From Balneolaceae bacterium (GTDB lineage Bacteria > Bacteroidota > Rhodothermia > Balneolales > Balneolaceae): a stretch of 6,190 nt of DNA. The DNA is taken from the NCBI GenBank assembly GCA_007123785.1, contig SLGL01000195.1, positions 1 through 6,190 on the forward strand. Direction: 5' to 3'. A program made the translations under genes and the position numbers. This document shows, in pieces, positions 1 through 5,877 of this stretch; the stretch's first letter is position 1; each line of letters begins with the position of its first letter. The notes under the pieces were generated by a model. It searched no databases. It worked only from the letters and a program-made list of their open reading frames with translations, and had not been told where the DNA came from.

Positions 1-1013
1 ATAACACCAGCATTTCCACGGGTTCCGTAAATGGCTGCAGCAGAACCATCCCGAAGCACATCGATCGATTCGATATCCTGCGGAGAAACGGTATTTAACT
101 GACCCCCAGGAACACCATCAATAACCACCAGGGGTGAGTTATCACCACGAACAGATGAAACTCCGCGTAACAGTATATGGACATCCTGTGTAGGGTCACC
201 ACCTGCTGCACGATGAATGGCCAGTCCCGCAACCTTGCCCTGTACAAGCTGCATGGGCGAGCTGCTGGATGCACCCTGGTTAAAATCACCGGATCGCACA
301 GTGGCGATAGAACTTGTAACTTCACCGCTTCTCTGGGTTCCGTAACCAACAACAACCACTTCATCAGCTGTGAATACATCCATGCTCAATTCAATATTCA
401 GTTCGGTTCGACCATCCAGGTTAATGGTCTGGCTTAGATAACCGATGTAGGATACAACCAGTGTTACTTCCGGGCCGGATACGGTTAACTGAAATTCACC
501 ATCAAGATTGGTGGTTGTTCCGGTCGTGGTTCCATCCACAACGATATTCACACCAGGAAGCGCTTCCCGGTTTTGCGCATCAACAATCGTTCCGCTTACG
601 GTATGCTGAAGTGCATAAGCACTTTCGGAAATATCTGCGGTTTCGCCACCTTCTTCATAAATACCATAGGTTTTCGGATTCAGATTCTTAAATGTCAAAC
701 CTTTCCCGTTGAGCAGCCTTTCGAGTGCTGTATCTAAATCAGCTGGCAACATTCTGTTATTATTTACAACAGCACCATCCACTGTTTGGCTTCGATAGAG
801 AAACACCACATTAAAATGATTCTCCAGCAATGCAAGCGCTTCTTTAAGCTCCATTCCATCCTCTACAAAAAGCATGCTGTTTTCCTGCTGATTCAAAGGA
901 TAGAGCGAGCCCAGCGTCTGTGCAAAACTCACGCCGCCAATCAGCATAAATGCGAATGACATCATGATCACTTTCATGCAATCCACTTTTCCTGTTTTTT
1001 TGCTTGTATTCAT
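1..1013 (-). CDS. SusC/RagA-family TonB-dependent outer-membrane receptor, N-terminal part (cut by window edge)
   Basis: The reverse strand from an ATG at 1013 stays open to the window edge (337 full codons). A short basic leader and hydrophobic stretch, about residues 13-32 ending GVSFAQ, look like a Sec signal peptide. Residues about 50-118 fit an STN (secretin/TonB N-terminal) domain, with LKEALALLENHFNVVFLYRS and LDTALERLLNGKGLTF. Residues about 137-212 are a carboxypeptidase-regulatory-like beta domain (VSGTIVDAQ, LPGVNIVVDGTTTGT, YIGY). Residues 217-226 (DEVVVVGYGT) begin the plug, which continues with LVVIDGVPGG and DIESIDVLRDGSAAAIYGTR, typical of SusC/RagA. The C-terminal beta-barrel lies outside the window. 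The protein would import a large substrate, often a glycan or peptide, across the outer membrane using TonB energy. The STN domain implies signalling to a FecR partner, and a FecR gene sits 51 bp upstream. An in-frame Met at residue 13 is an alternative start. The substrate cannot be read from this part. Confidence 0.95.
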   Translation of the reverse strand, partial: MNTSKKTGKVDCMKVIMMSFAFMLIGGVSFAQTLGSLYPLNQQENSMLFVEDGMELKEALALLENHFNVVFLYRSQTVDGAVVNNNRMLPADLDTALERLLNGKGLTFKNLNPKTYGIYEEGGETADISESAYALQHTVSGTIVDAQNREALPGVNIVVDGTTTGTTTNLDGEFQLTVSGPEVTLVVSYIGYLSQTINLDGRTELNIELSMDVFTADEVVVVGYGTQRSGEVTSSIATVRSGDFNQGASSSSPMQLVQGKVAGLAIHRAAGGDPTQDVHILLRGVSSVRGDNSPLVVIDGVPGGQLNTVSPQDIESIDVLRDGSAAAIYGTRGNAGV

Positions 1014-1064
1014 TGTTTCATTTTTAGCTTTATTGGTTATGATTTATAGATATCTCGTGCCTCA

Positions 1065-2150
1065 CTATTTTCCGATATAGACAGTACATCGTCTATTTGT
1101 CAGATATACCGGAATCCCGGTTACTTCGGCAACTGATAACACCAACTCATCAAGGCTTCTGAAATAAACAGCCCCGTCGAGGGTGATATCGGCCAGATCC
1201 GTACCCTCAATTTTAACATCTACGTCGAACCGTCTTTCAACATAGCGTGCAAAATCATGGATACTGGTTCTGTGAAACTCCATATACTGCGTGGCCCAGG
1301 CAGAATAAAAGGTGGGGTTGACCATCTTTCGTCTCAGGATACTACTTCGGTCAAACTCTACCATCTCACCTTTTTTTACCTGGAATATATCGACTTCTCC
1401 TGCCTGACTGATTGAACGATTCTGTTCAATCTCAACTAATCCTTCCTGAAGGACTACTCTTGAACTCCCTTCCCGAACAGTAACCAGAAACTGGGTGCCG
1501 ATATCCCGGATGATTCCATCGGGGGTACTTACTGCAAATACGGGAATATCATTTCGGCTGTTTTTCACATCAAACCACGCCTCGCCATTCAGGGTGATTT
1601 CTATGGTTTCGTAGCGCAGCAGACCAAGGGTGTAAGTCAGAGAAGAGTTGCTGTTCAGAACAATTCTTGATCCGTTAGAAAATGAGAGGGTTTTAAGTTC
1701 ACCCTCTCCGGTGAGAATGGTTTTTTCTTCAGTTATTTGTTCAACATGCGGGGGATGCTCATCATCTGCAAACTGATGGTAAAAGCCCACTCCAACCAAT
1801 GACCCCAACAACAAAATAGCAGCAACCCGGATTAATATCGAATAACGGCGCCCGGATGAAACCCTGTCCGAATACCGTTTTTTATTTCGGTTAACCGTTT
1901 TTCGTTTCAGGCGATCCCACTGCTTCTCAATATCAGTAAAGTCAGGATCACCAAACCTAAAACCGGATATCTTCTGGATAGCCATATTGGCCTTCTGCCT
2001 GTTTTCGGGGCTCTGTTCTATCCACTGGCTCCAACGCTCGATTTCTTCTTTCGCAGCTGTTCCTTTTACCATCCGGCAAAACGACTGGTTTTTTATCAGC
2101 TCATCTGTGGTATAGAATTTCCTGCTCACAACTATTTTCTTTTTGATCAC
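1065..2150 (-). CDS. FecR-family anti-sigma factor / transmembrane signal transducer
   Basis: This complete 361-residue protein has typical FecR architecture. The cytoplasmic N-terminus (about 1-100) contains FYTTDELIKNQSFCRMVKG and the Trp-rich ERWSQWIEQSPENRQKA, the part that in this family binds an ECF sigma factor. One membrane helix spans about 104-125 (SILIRVAAILLLGSLVGVGF). The periplasmic FecR domain covers about 145-243 and includes LSFSNGSRIVLNSNSSL, GEAWFDVK, DIGTQFLVTV and VVLQEGLVEI. A DUF4974-type domain (about 288-358; MEFHRTSIHDFARYVERRFD to the C-terminus) resembles an STN fold. The start is a GTG at 2150. An in-frame TAG about 45 bases upstream with no ATG between excludes a longer ATG start, and the next in-frame Met is residue 27. 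No Shine-Dalgarno sequence is seen. It is very probably cotranscribed with the susC-like gene downstream and would relay receptor occupancy to a sigma factor. No sigma gene is adjacent, which is unusual for this arrangement. Confidence 0.93.
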   Translation of the reverse strand: MIKKKIVVSRKFYTTDELIKNQSFCRMVKGTAAKEEIERWSQWIEQSPENRQKANMAIQKISGFRFGDPDFTDIEKQWDRLKRKTVNRNKKRYSDRVSSGRRYSILIRVAAILLLGSLVGVGFYHQFADDEHPPHVEQITEEKTILTGEGELKTLSFSNGSRIVLNSNSSLTYTLGLLRYETIEITLNGEAWFDVKNSRNDIPVFAVSTPDGIIRDIGTQFLVTVREGSSRVVLQEGLVEIEQNRSISQAGEVDIFQVKKGEMVEFDRSSILRRKMVNPTFYSAWATQYMEFHRTSIHDFARYVERRFDVDVKIEGTDLADITLDGAVYFRSLDELVLSVAEVTGIPVYLTNRRCTVYIGK

Positions 2151-2233
2151 TGGTTTGATAAAAGAGAGTTCAGCTGCAAGCTACCGTACTCATTTTTTTT
2201 TAATTTTTTTTGTTCTACAGGATATTGGTGTGG

Positions 2234-2254
2234 CAGTTATTGTTGAGATAACTG
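2234..2254. repeat. Perfect 7-bp inverted repeat with 7-nt spacer
   Basis: CAGTTAT at 2234-2240 is the exact reverse complement of ATAACTG at 2248-2254, with a seven-base spacer. It lies about 85 bp upstream of the fecR start. It has no flanking T-run on either strand, so it does not look like an intrinsic terminator. It could be an operator half-site pair or a hairpin in the fecR leader RNA, and chance is also possible in an interval of this length. Confidence 0.4.
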
Positions 2255-2331
2255 AAATCCCATCCACGCGGGGTGTTTTTAACAAGCCCTGTAAGTGAGA
2301 TATTCCAATTCCTTAGGGGGCGCCATAACAC

Positions 2332-2361
2332 GGCCCAGAGCACAGTGTGTAACACCGGGCC
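2332..2361 (-). repeat. GC-rich hairpin in the fecR upstream region
   Basis: GGCCC at 2332-2336 and GGGCC at 2357-2361 pair. Read as minus-strand RNA the stem can extend through a G-U wobble and further G-C pairs (GGCCCGGUG with CUCUGGGCC, one U-U mismatch). On the plus strand the same extension positions mismatch. That asymmetry mildly favours a transcript running toward fecR. No T-run follows, so it is not a terminator. The role is unknown. Confidence 0.4.
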
Positions 2362-2649
2362 TCTTTCGGTTTCGATCCATCCGGCGAACGACGCCCTGGG
2401 AAAAATGGATCCTAACCCGCATTTCTCACCAAGAGATTTATTCCACAGCAAGTCCCCGCTACTTTACTGTGAGAAGCTAAACGATTCCTCCCAACGCCTT
2501 GTTCGGGACAGGCCTGAAAAGAAATCCGTAATATCTATCTCAGTTGAAAAATGTTATTCGTTATTCAAGTTTGAACTTACCTTAGAAGACCCGGTACTTT
2601 ATGGTTGACAAGACAATAGATCGGTTGTTATAACGGGAATCTACGGTCG

Positions 2650-2672
2650 AAAAAGAAGACAGGCGAACTGTC
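2650..2672 (-). terminator. Candidate intrinsic terminator after the acyl-CoA carboxylase gene
   Basis: On the minus strand, ten bases after the carboxylase stop codon, GACAG-TTCGC-CTGTC forms a 5-bp stem with a 5-nt loop. It is followed at once by the T-rich run TTCTTTTT. Position and T-run fit a rho-independent terminator, but the stem is short. A second small stem (GGTG-TAAAT-CACC) overlaps the stop codon itself. If it works, it separates carboxylase transcription from the fecR-susC pair. Confidence 0.45.
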
Positions 2673-2681
2673 AGTGGTGAT

Positions 2682-4292
2682 TTACACCTGTATCACACCA
2701 GTTTTAAATTCGTGGATTTCTGGATTATGATTGGCGCATTCGATTGCACGAGAAACCCTGCTGCGTGTCTCATTCGGATCGATGATGCCATCTACCCAGA
2801 GCCGGGCAGCGGCATATCGCACATCGGTCTGGTGATCGTATCGGTTTTTTATTTTTTCAAGTATGGCGGCTCTATCTTCATCACTAAGTTCTTTGCCCCT
2901 CTTTTCAAGTGCCGATACCTGAATTTGAGTAAGCACTTTCGCAGCCTGTGTCCCTCCCATCACAGCAATTTGAGCGGATGGACAGGCATAGATAAACCGG
3001 GGATCGTACGCTTTTCCGCACATGGCGTAGTTTCCAGCCCCGTAGCTGTTGCCTGCAATCACAGTAATTTTCGGTACGGTTGAATTCGCCACAGCATTCA
3101 CCATTTTCGCACCATCTTTAATAATACCACCGTGCTCACTCCGCTTGCCGATCATAAAACCGGTTACATCCTGTAAAAACAGAATCGGTATTTTTTTCTG
3201 ATTGCAATTCATCACAAACCGGGCGGCTTTATCGGCGCTGTCGGAATAGATCACTCCGCCAATCTGCATTTCACCGGCTTTTGTACGTACAATCTTCCGC
3301 TGATTGGCAACAATCCCCACACTCCATCCATCGATACGTGCATATGTGGTTATCAGGGTTTGTCCGTAACCCTTTTTAAACTCGGTGATACTCCCCGCAT
3401 CCACAATCGATCGAAGGATCGGAAACATATCATACGGTTTTGTTCGATCTTCAGGGAAAGTGTTTAGCACTTTATTCATCATCAATTCCGGGGCAACCGG
3501 TTTTTTCCGGTTGAATCCGGCAGTATTATATTGGCCCAGTTTATCCACAAGACTCCGGATTGTGAGCAAGCACTCGGTGTCATCTTTCATCTTGTAATCG
3601 GTTACCCCGCTGATTTCTGTGTGAGTACTTGCCCCGCCGAGGGTTTCATTGTCCACATCTTCCCCGATGGCTGCTTTGACAAGATAGTTTCCCGCCAGAA
3701 AAACAGTACCGGTGCCATCCACAATGAGCGCCTCATCGCTCATTATCGGAAGATACGCCCCGCCAGCCACACAACTTCCCATGATGGCTGCAATCTGAGG
3801 AATTCCCTTTGCACTGATCACGGCATTATTTCTGAAAATCCGTCCAAAATGTTCTTTGTCCGGGAATATTTCATCCTGCATGGGCAGGTACACCCCGGCA
3901 GAATCAACCAGATAGATGATGGGCAGGTGATTTTCTATAGCAATTTCCTGTGCCCGTAAATTCTTTTTGGCCGTCATCGGGAACCACGCACCTGCCTTAA
4001 CTGTAGCATCGTTGGCTACAATCATACATGACCGGCCACAAACGTTTCCGATTCCTGTTATCACACCGGCCGAAGGGCACCCTCCCTCTTCTTTATACAT
4101 GCCATAGGCTGCCCAAAGGCCTATTTCGCAGAACTCTTCATCATCATCCAGCAGCAGGTTGATTCGTTCTCTTGCAGTCATCTTTCCTTTTTTGTGTTCC
4201 TTTTCAATTTTTGAAACACCCCCTCCTTTTTTAATCTTCTCCTCTACTTTCTTTAGCTCTTCAAGCAAATCCTGCATCCGGTTTTCTTTCAT
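2682..4292 (-). CDS. Acyl-CoA carboxylase, carboxyltransferase (beta) subunit, methylcrotonyl/propionyl-CoA carboxylase type
   Basis: This complete 536-residue protein matches the usual length of MCC/PCC beta subunits. It would transfer CO2 from carboxybiotin on a partner carrier subunit to an acyl-CoA in the cytoplasm. The N-terminal helix and KKGKMTARERINLLLDD (35-50) are family hallmarks. The N-terminal crotonase-like half carries DSAGVYLPMQDEIFPD (130-145), HFGRIFRNN (148-156) and the oxyanion-type loop GSCVAGGAYLP (172-182). The C-terminal half carries GFMIGKRSEHGGIIKDGAKM (378-397), GNSYGAGNYAMCG (414-426) and VMGGTQAA (444-451). Residues about 333-348 (KIVRTKAGEMQIGGVI) add a segment not in my memory of human MCCC2; I associate it with Bacteroidota-type homologues. 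Overall likeness is closest to methylcrotonyl-CoA carboxylase beta, but the acyl substrate is not settled. No biotin carboxylase or biotin-carrier gene is adjacent. The ATG at 4292 is used; Met6 is a possible alternative. Confidence 0.95.
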   Translation of the reverse strand: MKENRMQDLLEELKKVEEKIKKGGGVSKIEKEHKKGKMTARERINLLLDDDEEFCEIGLWAAYGMYKEEGGCPSAGVITGIGNVCGRSCMIVANDATVKAGAWFPMTAKKNLRAQEIAIENHLPIIYLVDSAGVYLPMQDEIFPDKEHFGRIFRNNAVISAKGIPQIAAIMGSCVAGGAYLPIMSDEALIVDGTGTVFLAGNYLVKAAIGEDVDNETLGGASTHTEISGVTDYKMKDDTECLLTIRSLVDKLGQYNTAGFNRKKPVAPELMMNKVLNTFPEDRTKPYDMFPILRSIVDAGSITEFKKGYGQTLITTYARIDGWSVGIVANQRKIVRTKAGEMQIGGVIYSDSADKAARFVMNCNQKKIPILFLQDVTGFMIGKRSEHGGIIKDGAKMVNAVANSTVPKITVIAGNSYGAGNYAMCGKAYDPRFIYACPSAQIAVMGGTQAAKVLTQIQVSALEKRGKELSDEDRAAILEKIKNRYDHQTDVRYAAARLWVDGIIDPNETRSRVSRAIECANHNPEIHEFKTGVIQV

Positions 4293-4413
4293 GATCAGAA
4301 TGAATTAATTTTATTTATTCAGGATTGATAATACTCATTGTAATGTTCACGTTCCAAGTATATCAGACTAATGTGCCCGAAATCTATTTGAATTGAATTA
4401 AACCCTACAGACT
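4293..4413. promoter_or_regulatory. Divergent intergenic region with candidate promoters
   Basis: This 121-bp AT-rich spacer must hold the leftward promoter for the carboxylase gene and the rightward promoter for the GWxTD gene. For the leftward gene, the minus strand has TATACTTG (4355-4362), seven of eight matches to the Bacteroidota TAnnTTTG -7 box. A sigma70-like pair, TTGGAA (4352-4357) and TATTAT (4328-4333), also occurs with an 18-base gap. For the rightward gene the nearest match is TCTATTTG (4383-4390), with one mismatch to TAnnTTTG. No clear upstream TTG box supports any of them. Neither start codon has a Shine-Dalgarno sequence. The region's role is certain from gene orientation; the exact boxes are guesses. 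Confidence 0.35.
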
Positions 4414-5808
4414 ATGTACAGACTAATCATACTGCTGGCAGCTTTGCTATTTCTCTCTGTGTTTGATGCCGAAGCCCAGCGAAGGGGAGCTACTACCTAT
4501 GAATCTCTTCTTCAGCGCACCGACCAGCCGGCAGCCTATATCGATCATATTGTCATTCCTGCGGAAGATGGACCTGCTCAACTCGCCGTAATGTTTCGGC
4601 TTGATTACGATTTCATCCCTTTTCTGAGAGCCCGGCCCGGAATGTCAACACCCTCTGGTGATGCCGAATACTATGCCCCTATACGAATGGGTGTAGAGAT
4701 ATTTGAAGGGCAAGCACCAACGTCTCGCCGTGCCAGCGCTGCTACATCCGTATTCCGCGATACATGGCAGGATACAGTTTGGGTAGATTCATTCGAAGCC
4801 ACCAAATCGCGATTTGATTATGTTCAGGGTCACACTTTAACCACACTTGAACCCGGACAGTATCATTACGAATTGCAGCTCGCCAGGGCAGGTTCGGTCC
4901 GTGAGCAGCCTTCAACCCGCCGCTCCTTCAGGGTTCCGGACTACAGCGAAAGTGAAAATGCAGAATTTATCATCCTCAGCGAATATGAAATTTCGGGTAA
5001 TTCCATCAATGCCACACTGCTCAATTATGGAAACAATGTTCTCTACGGGCAGGATTACAGCCTGTTGATCCGTATTCCGAAAGAAGAAAATCTCGAAGCT
5101 GAAACACTCACCTTAAACCTCCATAGAATGGCTTCAGGCGAGAGTACAACAGTTGGAGATGTGCGCCATTCCATAGAAATCACAGATGACAAGATCATAC
5201 ATTTTAACTCAGCCTCGTTCAGAGAATCCTCAGACGGATTTCATTTAAGTGCCAATCTGCAGGAGGAAGGTGTTCGTTATGCCCATATAACCATTCCAAA
5301 CCAGGATTTTGAAAATGCACGCTACCGACTGCGCCTGATGGCTGACGACAAAGAAGAGGCTATTGGTGAACGCACTATCAACTCACAATGGCTGGATATG
5401 CCCGTAAGCCTTTATAATCTCGACGTAGCCATCGAGATGCTTCGGTTTATTGTGAGTGATAGTGAACTGAGACGGATTAACTCCGGTTCATCTTCAGAGC
5501 GGGAGCGAAAATTCAGGGAATTTTGGTCCGAAAGGGACCCCACCCCTGATACCGAATATAATGAGCTGATGGCAGAATATTACCGGCGAATCGATTATGC
5601 ATATCAAAATTTCACATCGCTGCAAACACCAGGATATAATACCGACCAGGGGCGCGCATACATCGTTTACGGTCCCCCAAACAATGTAGAACGAAGACTG
5701 CCGGCAAATGCCCCTACCCGGGAAGTCTGGGAGTATCCCAACCGCACACTCATTTTTGAAGCCACAACCGGATTTGGTGATTTCAGGCTGGTATCAGAGT
5801 CTTCATAA
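4414..5808 (+). CDS. Secreted GWxTD domain-containing protein, function unknown
   Basis: This complete 464-residue protein has a clear Sec signal peptide: MYR, a hydrophobic core (residues 4-16) and a likely AEA/Q cleavage site near residue 21. No lipobox cysteine is present, so periplasmic or exported location is inferred. Residues about 40-320 are beta-rich with no family I recognise. The C-terminal 100 residues fit the GWxTD domain: FREFWSERDPTPDTEYNE (367-384), EYYRRIDYAYQNF (388-400), PGYNTDQGRAYIVYGPP (406-422) and REVWEYPN (436-443). The name-giving motif here is GYNTD, with Tyr in place of the usual Trp. The family is known in Bacteroidota and some other phyla but has no established biochemical role to my knowledge. 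It is transcribed away from the carboxylase gene and upstream of pdxA, with a strong inverted repeat between, so a shared transcript is uncertain. The ATG at 4414 is chosen because the signal peptide begins there. Confidence 0.88.
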   Translation: MYRLIILLAALLFLSVFDAEAQRRGATTYESLLQRTDQPAAYIDHIVIPAEDGPAQLAVMFRLDYDFIPFLRARPGMSTPSGDAEYYAPIRMGVEIFEGQAPTSRRASAATSVFRDTWQDTVWVDSFEATKSRFDYVQGHTLTTLEPGQYHYELQLARAGSVREQPSTRRSFRVPDYSESENAEFIILSEYEISGNSINATLLNYGNNVLYGQDYSLLIRIPKEENLEAETLTLNLHRMASGESTTVGDVRHSIEITDDKIIHFNSASFRESSDGFHLSANLQEEGVRYAHITIPNQDFENARYRLRLMADDKEEAIGERTINSQWLDMPVSLYNLDVAIEMLRFIVSDSELRRINSGSSSERERKFREFWSERDPTPDTEYNELMAEYYRRIDYAYQNFTSLQTPGYNTDQGRAYIVYGPPNNVERRLPANAPTREVWEYPNRTLIFEATTGFGDFRLVSESS

Positions 5809-5816
5809 CAAATTTT

Positions 5817-5855
5817 TGCCCCGACAGATTTATGTCAAATAACTTTGTCGGGGCA
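5817..5855 (+). terminator. Strong inverted repeat between the GWxTD gene and pdxA, probable terminator
   Basis: TGCCCCGACA (5817-5826) pairs perfectly with TGTCGGGGCA (5846-5855), a GC-rich 10-bp stem with a 19-base loop. It begins 8 bases after the GWxTD stop codon, the usual place for a terminator. A T-run precedes the stem on the plus strand, but none follows directly; the next one is ATTTTT about 15 bases on. The loop is longer than usual. It could instead stabilise the upstream mRNA or sit in the pdxA leader, since its right edge is only 22 bases from the pdxA start. Confidence 0.6.
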
Positions 5856-5877
5856 GTCCAGTTTGCTATTTTTCGGC

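Larger units (their letters stand above)
2151..2681. other. Gene-free interval of about 530 bp with inverted repeats and no recognised gene
   Basis: No recognisable protein or RNA family was found on either strand. On the plus strand, 2273-2608 is open from a GTG (111 codons). On the minus strand, 2451-2215 is open for 78 codons. The two overlap, neither shows a familiar motif, domain or ribosome-binding site, and both are probably chance. I looked specifically for an ECF sigma factor, expected next to fecR, and saw no sigma region 2 or region 4 motif in any frame. Several inverted repeats occur (about 2234-2254, 2332-2361, 2383-2395 and 2496-2513), so an untranslated leader or small RNA on the minus strand is possible. 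Just before fecR the minus strand has a very A-rich run (2191-2211). A decayed gene is the other explanation. Confidence 0.6.

Noticed and set aside
95..379. 94-codon minus-strand and 86-codon plus-strand open frames over the receptor gene
   Set aside because: They lie inside the strongly supported SusC/RagA coding frame and show no family motif; they are chance frames.
2311..2385. GGTTTCGATCC on the plus strand, resembling a tmRNA 5' motif or a tRNA T-arm
   Set aside because: No complete cloverleaf, acceptor stem, CCA end or tag-peptide frame could be built around it.
2490..2515. GCCTTGTTCGGG / CCGAACAAGGCGTT, resembling part of an integron attC site
   Set aside because: The matching R' and R'' core sites at proper spacing are absent, and there is no cassette or integrase.
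2260..2520. Possible group II intron remnant on the minus strand, from short likenesses (GTCCCGAAC, TGTGGAAT) and a 34-base stem-bounded segment (about 2353-2386) of domain V length
   Set aside because: The inner half of the 34-base segment does not pair as domain V requires and the GNRA loop is misplaced. No reverse transcriptase, no GTGYG 5' end and no domain VI are present. The likeness is too weak to call.
2712..3959. Several plus-strand open frames (70-142 codons) opposite the carboxylase
   Set aside because: They are antisense shadows of a highly conserved coding sequence, with no recognisable product.
4847..5068. 73-codon plus-strand frame inside the GWxTD gene
   Set aside because: It overlaps a complete gene with a signal peptide and a family domain, is in a different frame, and has no independent support.
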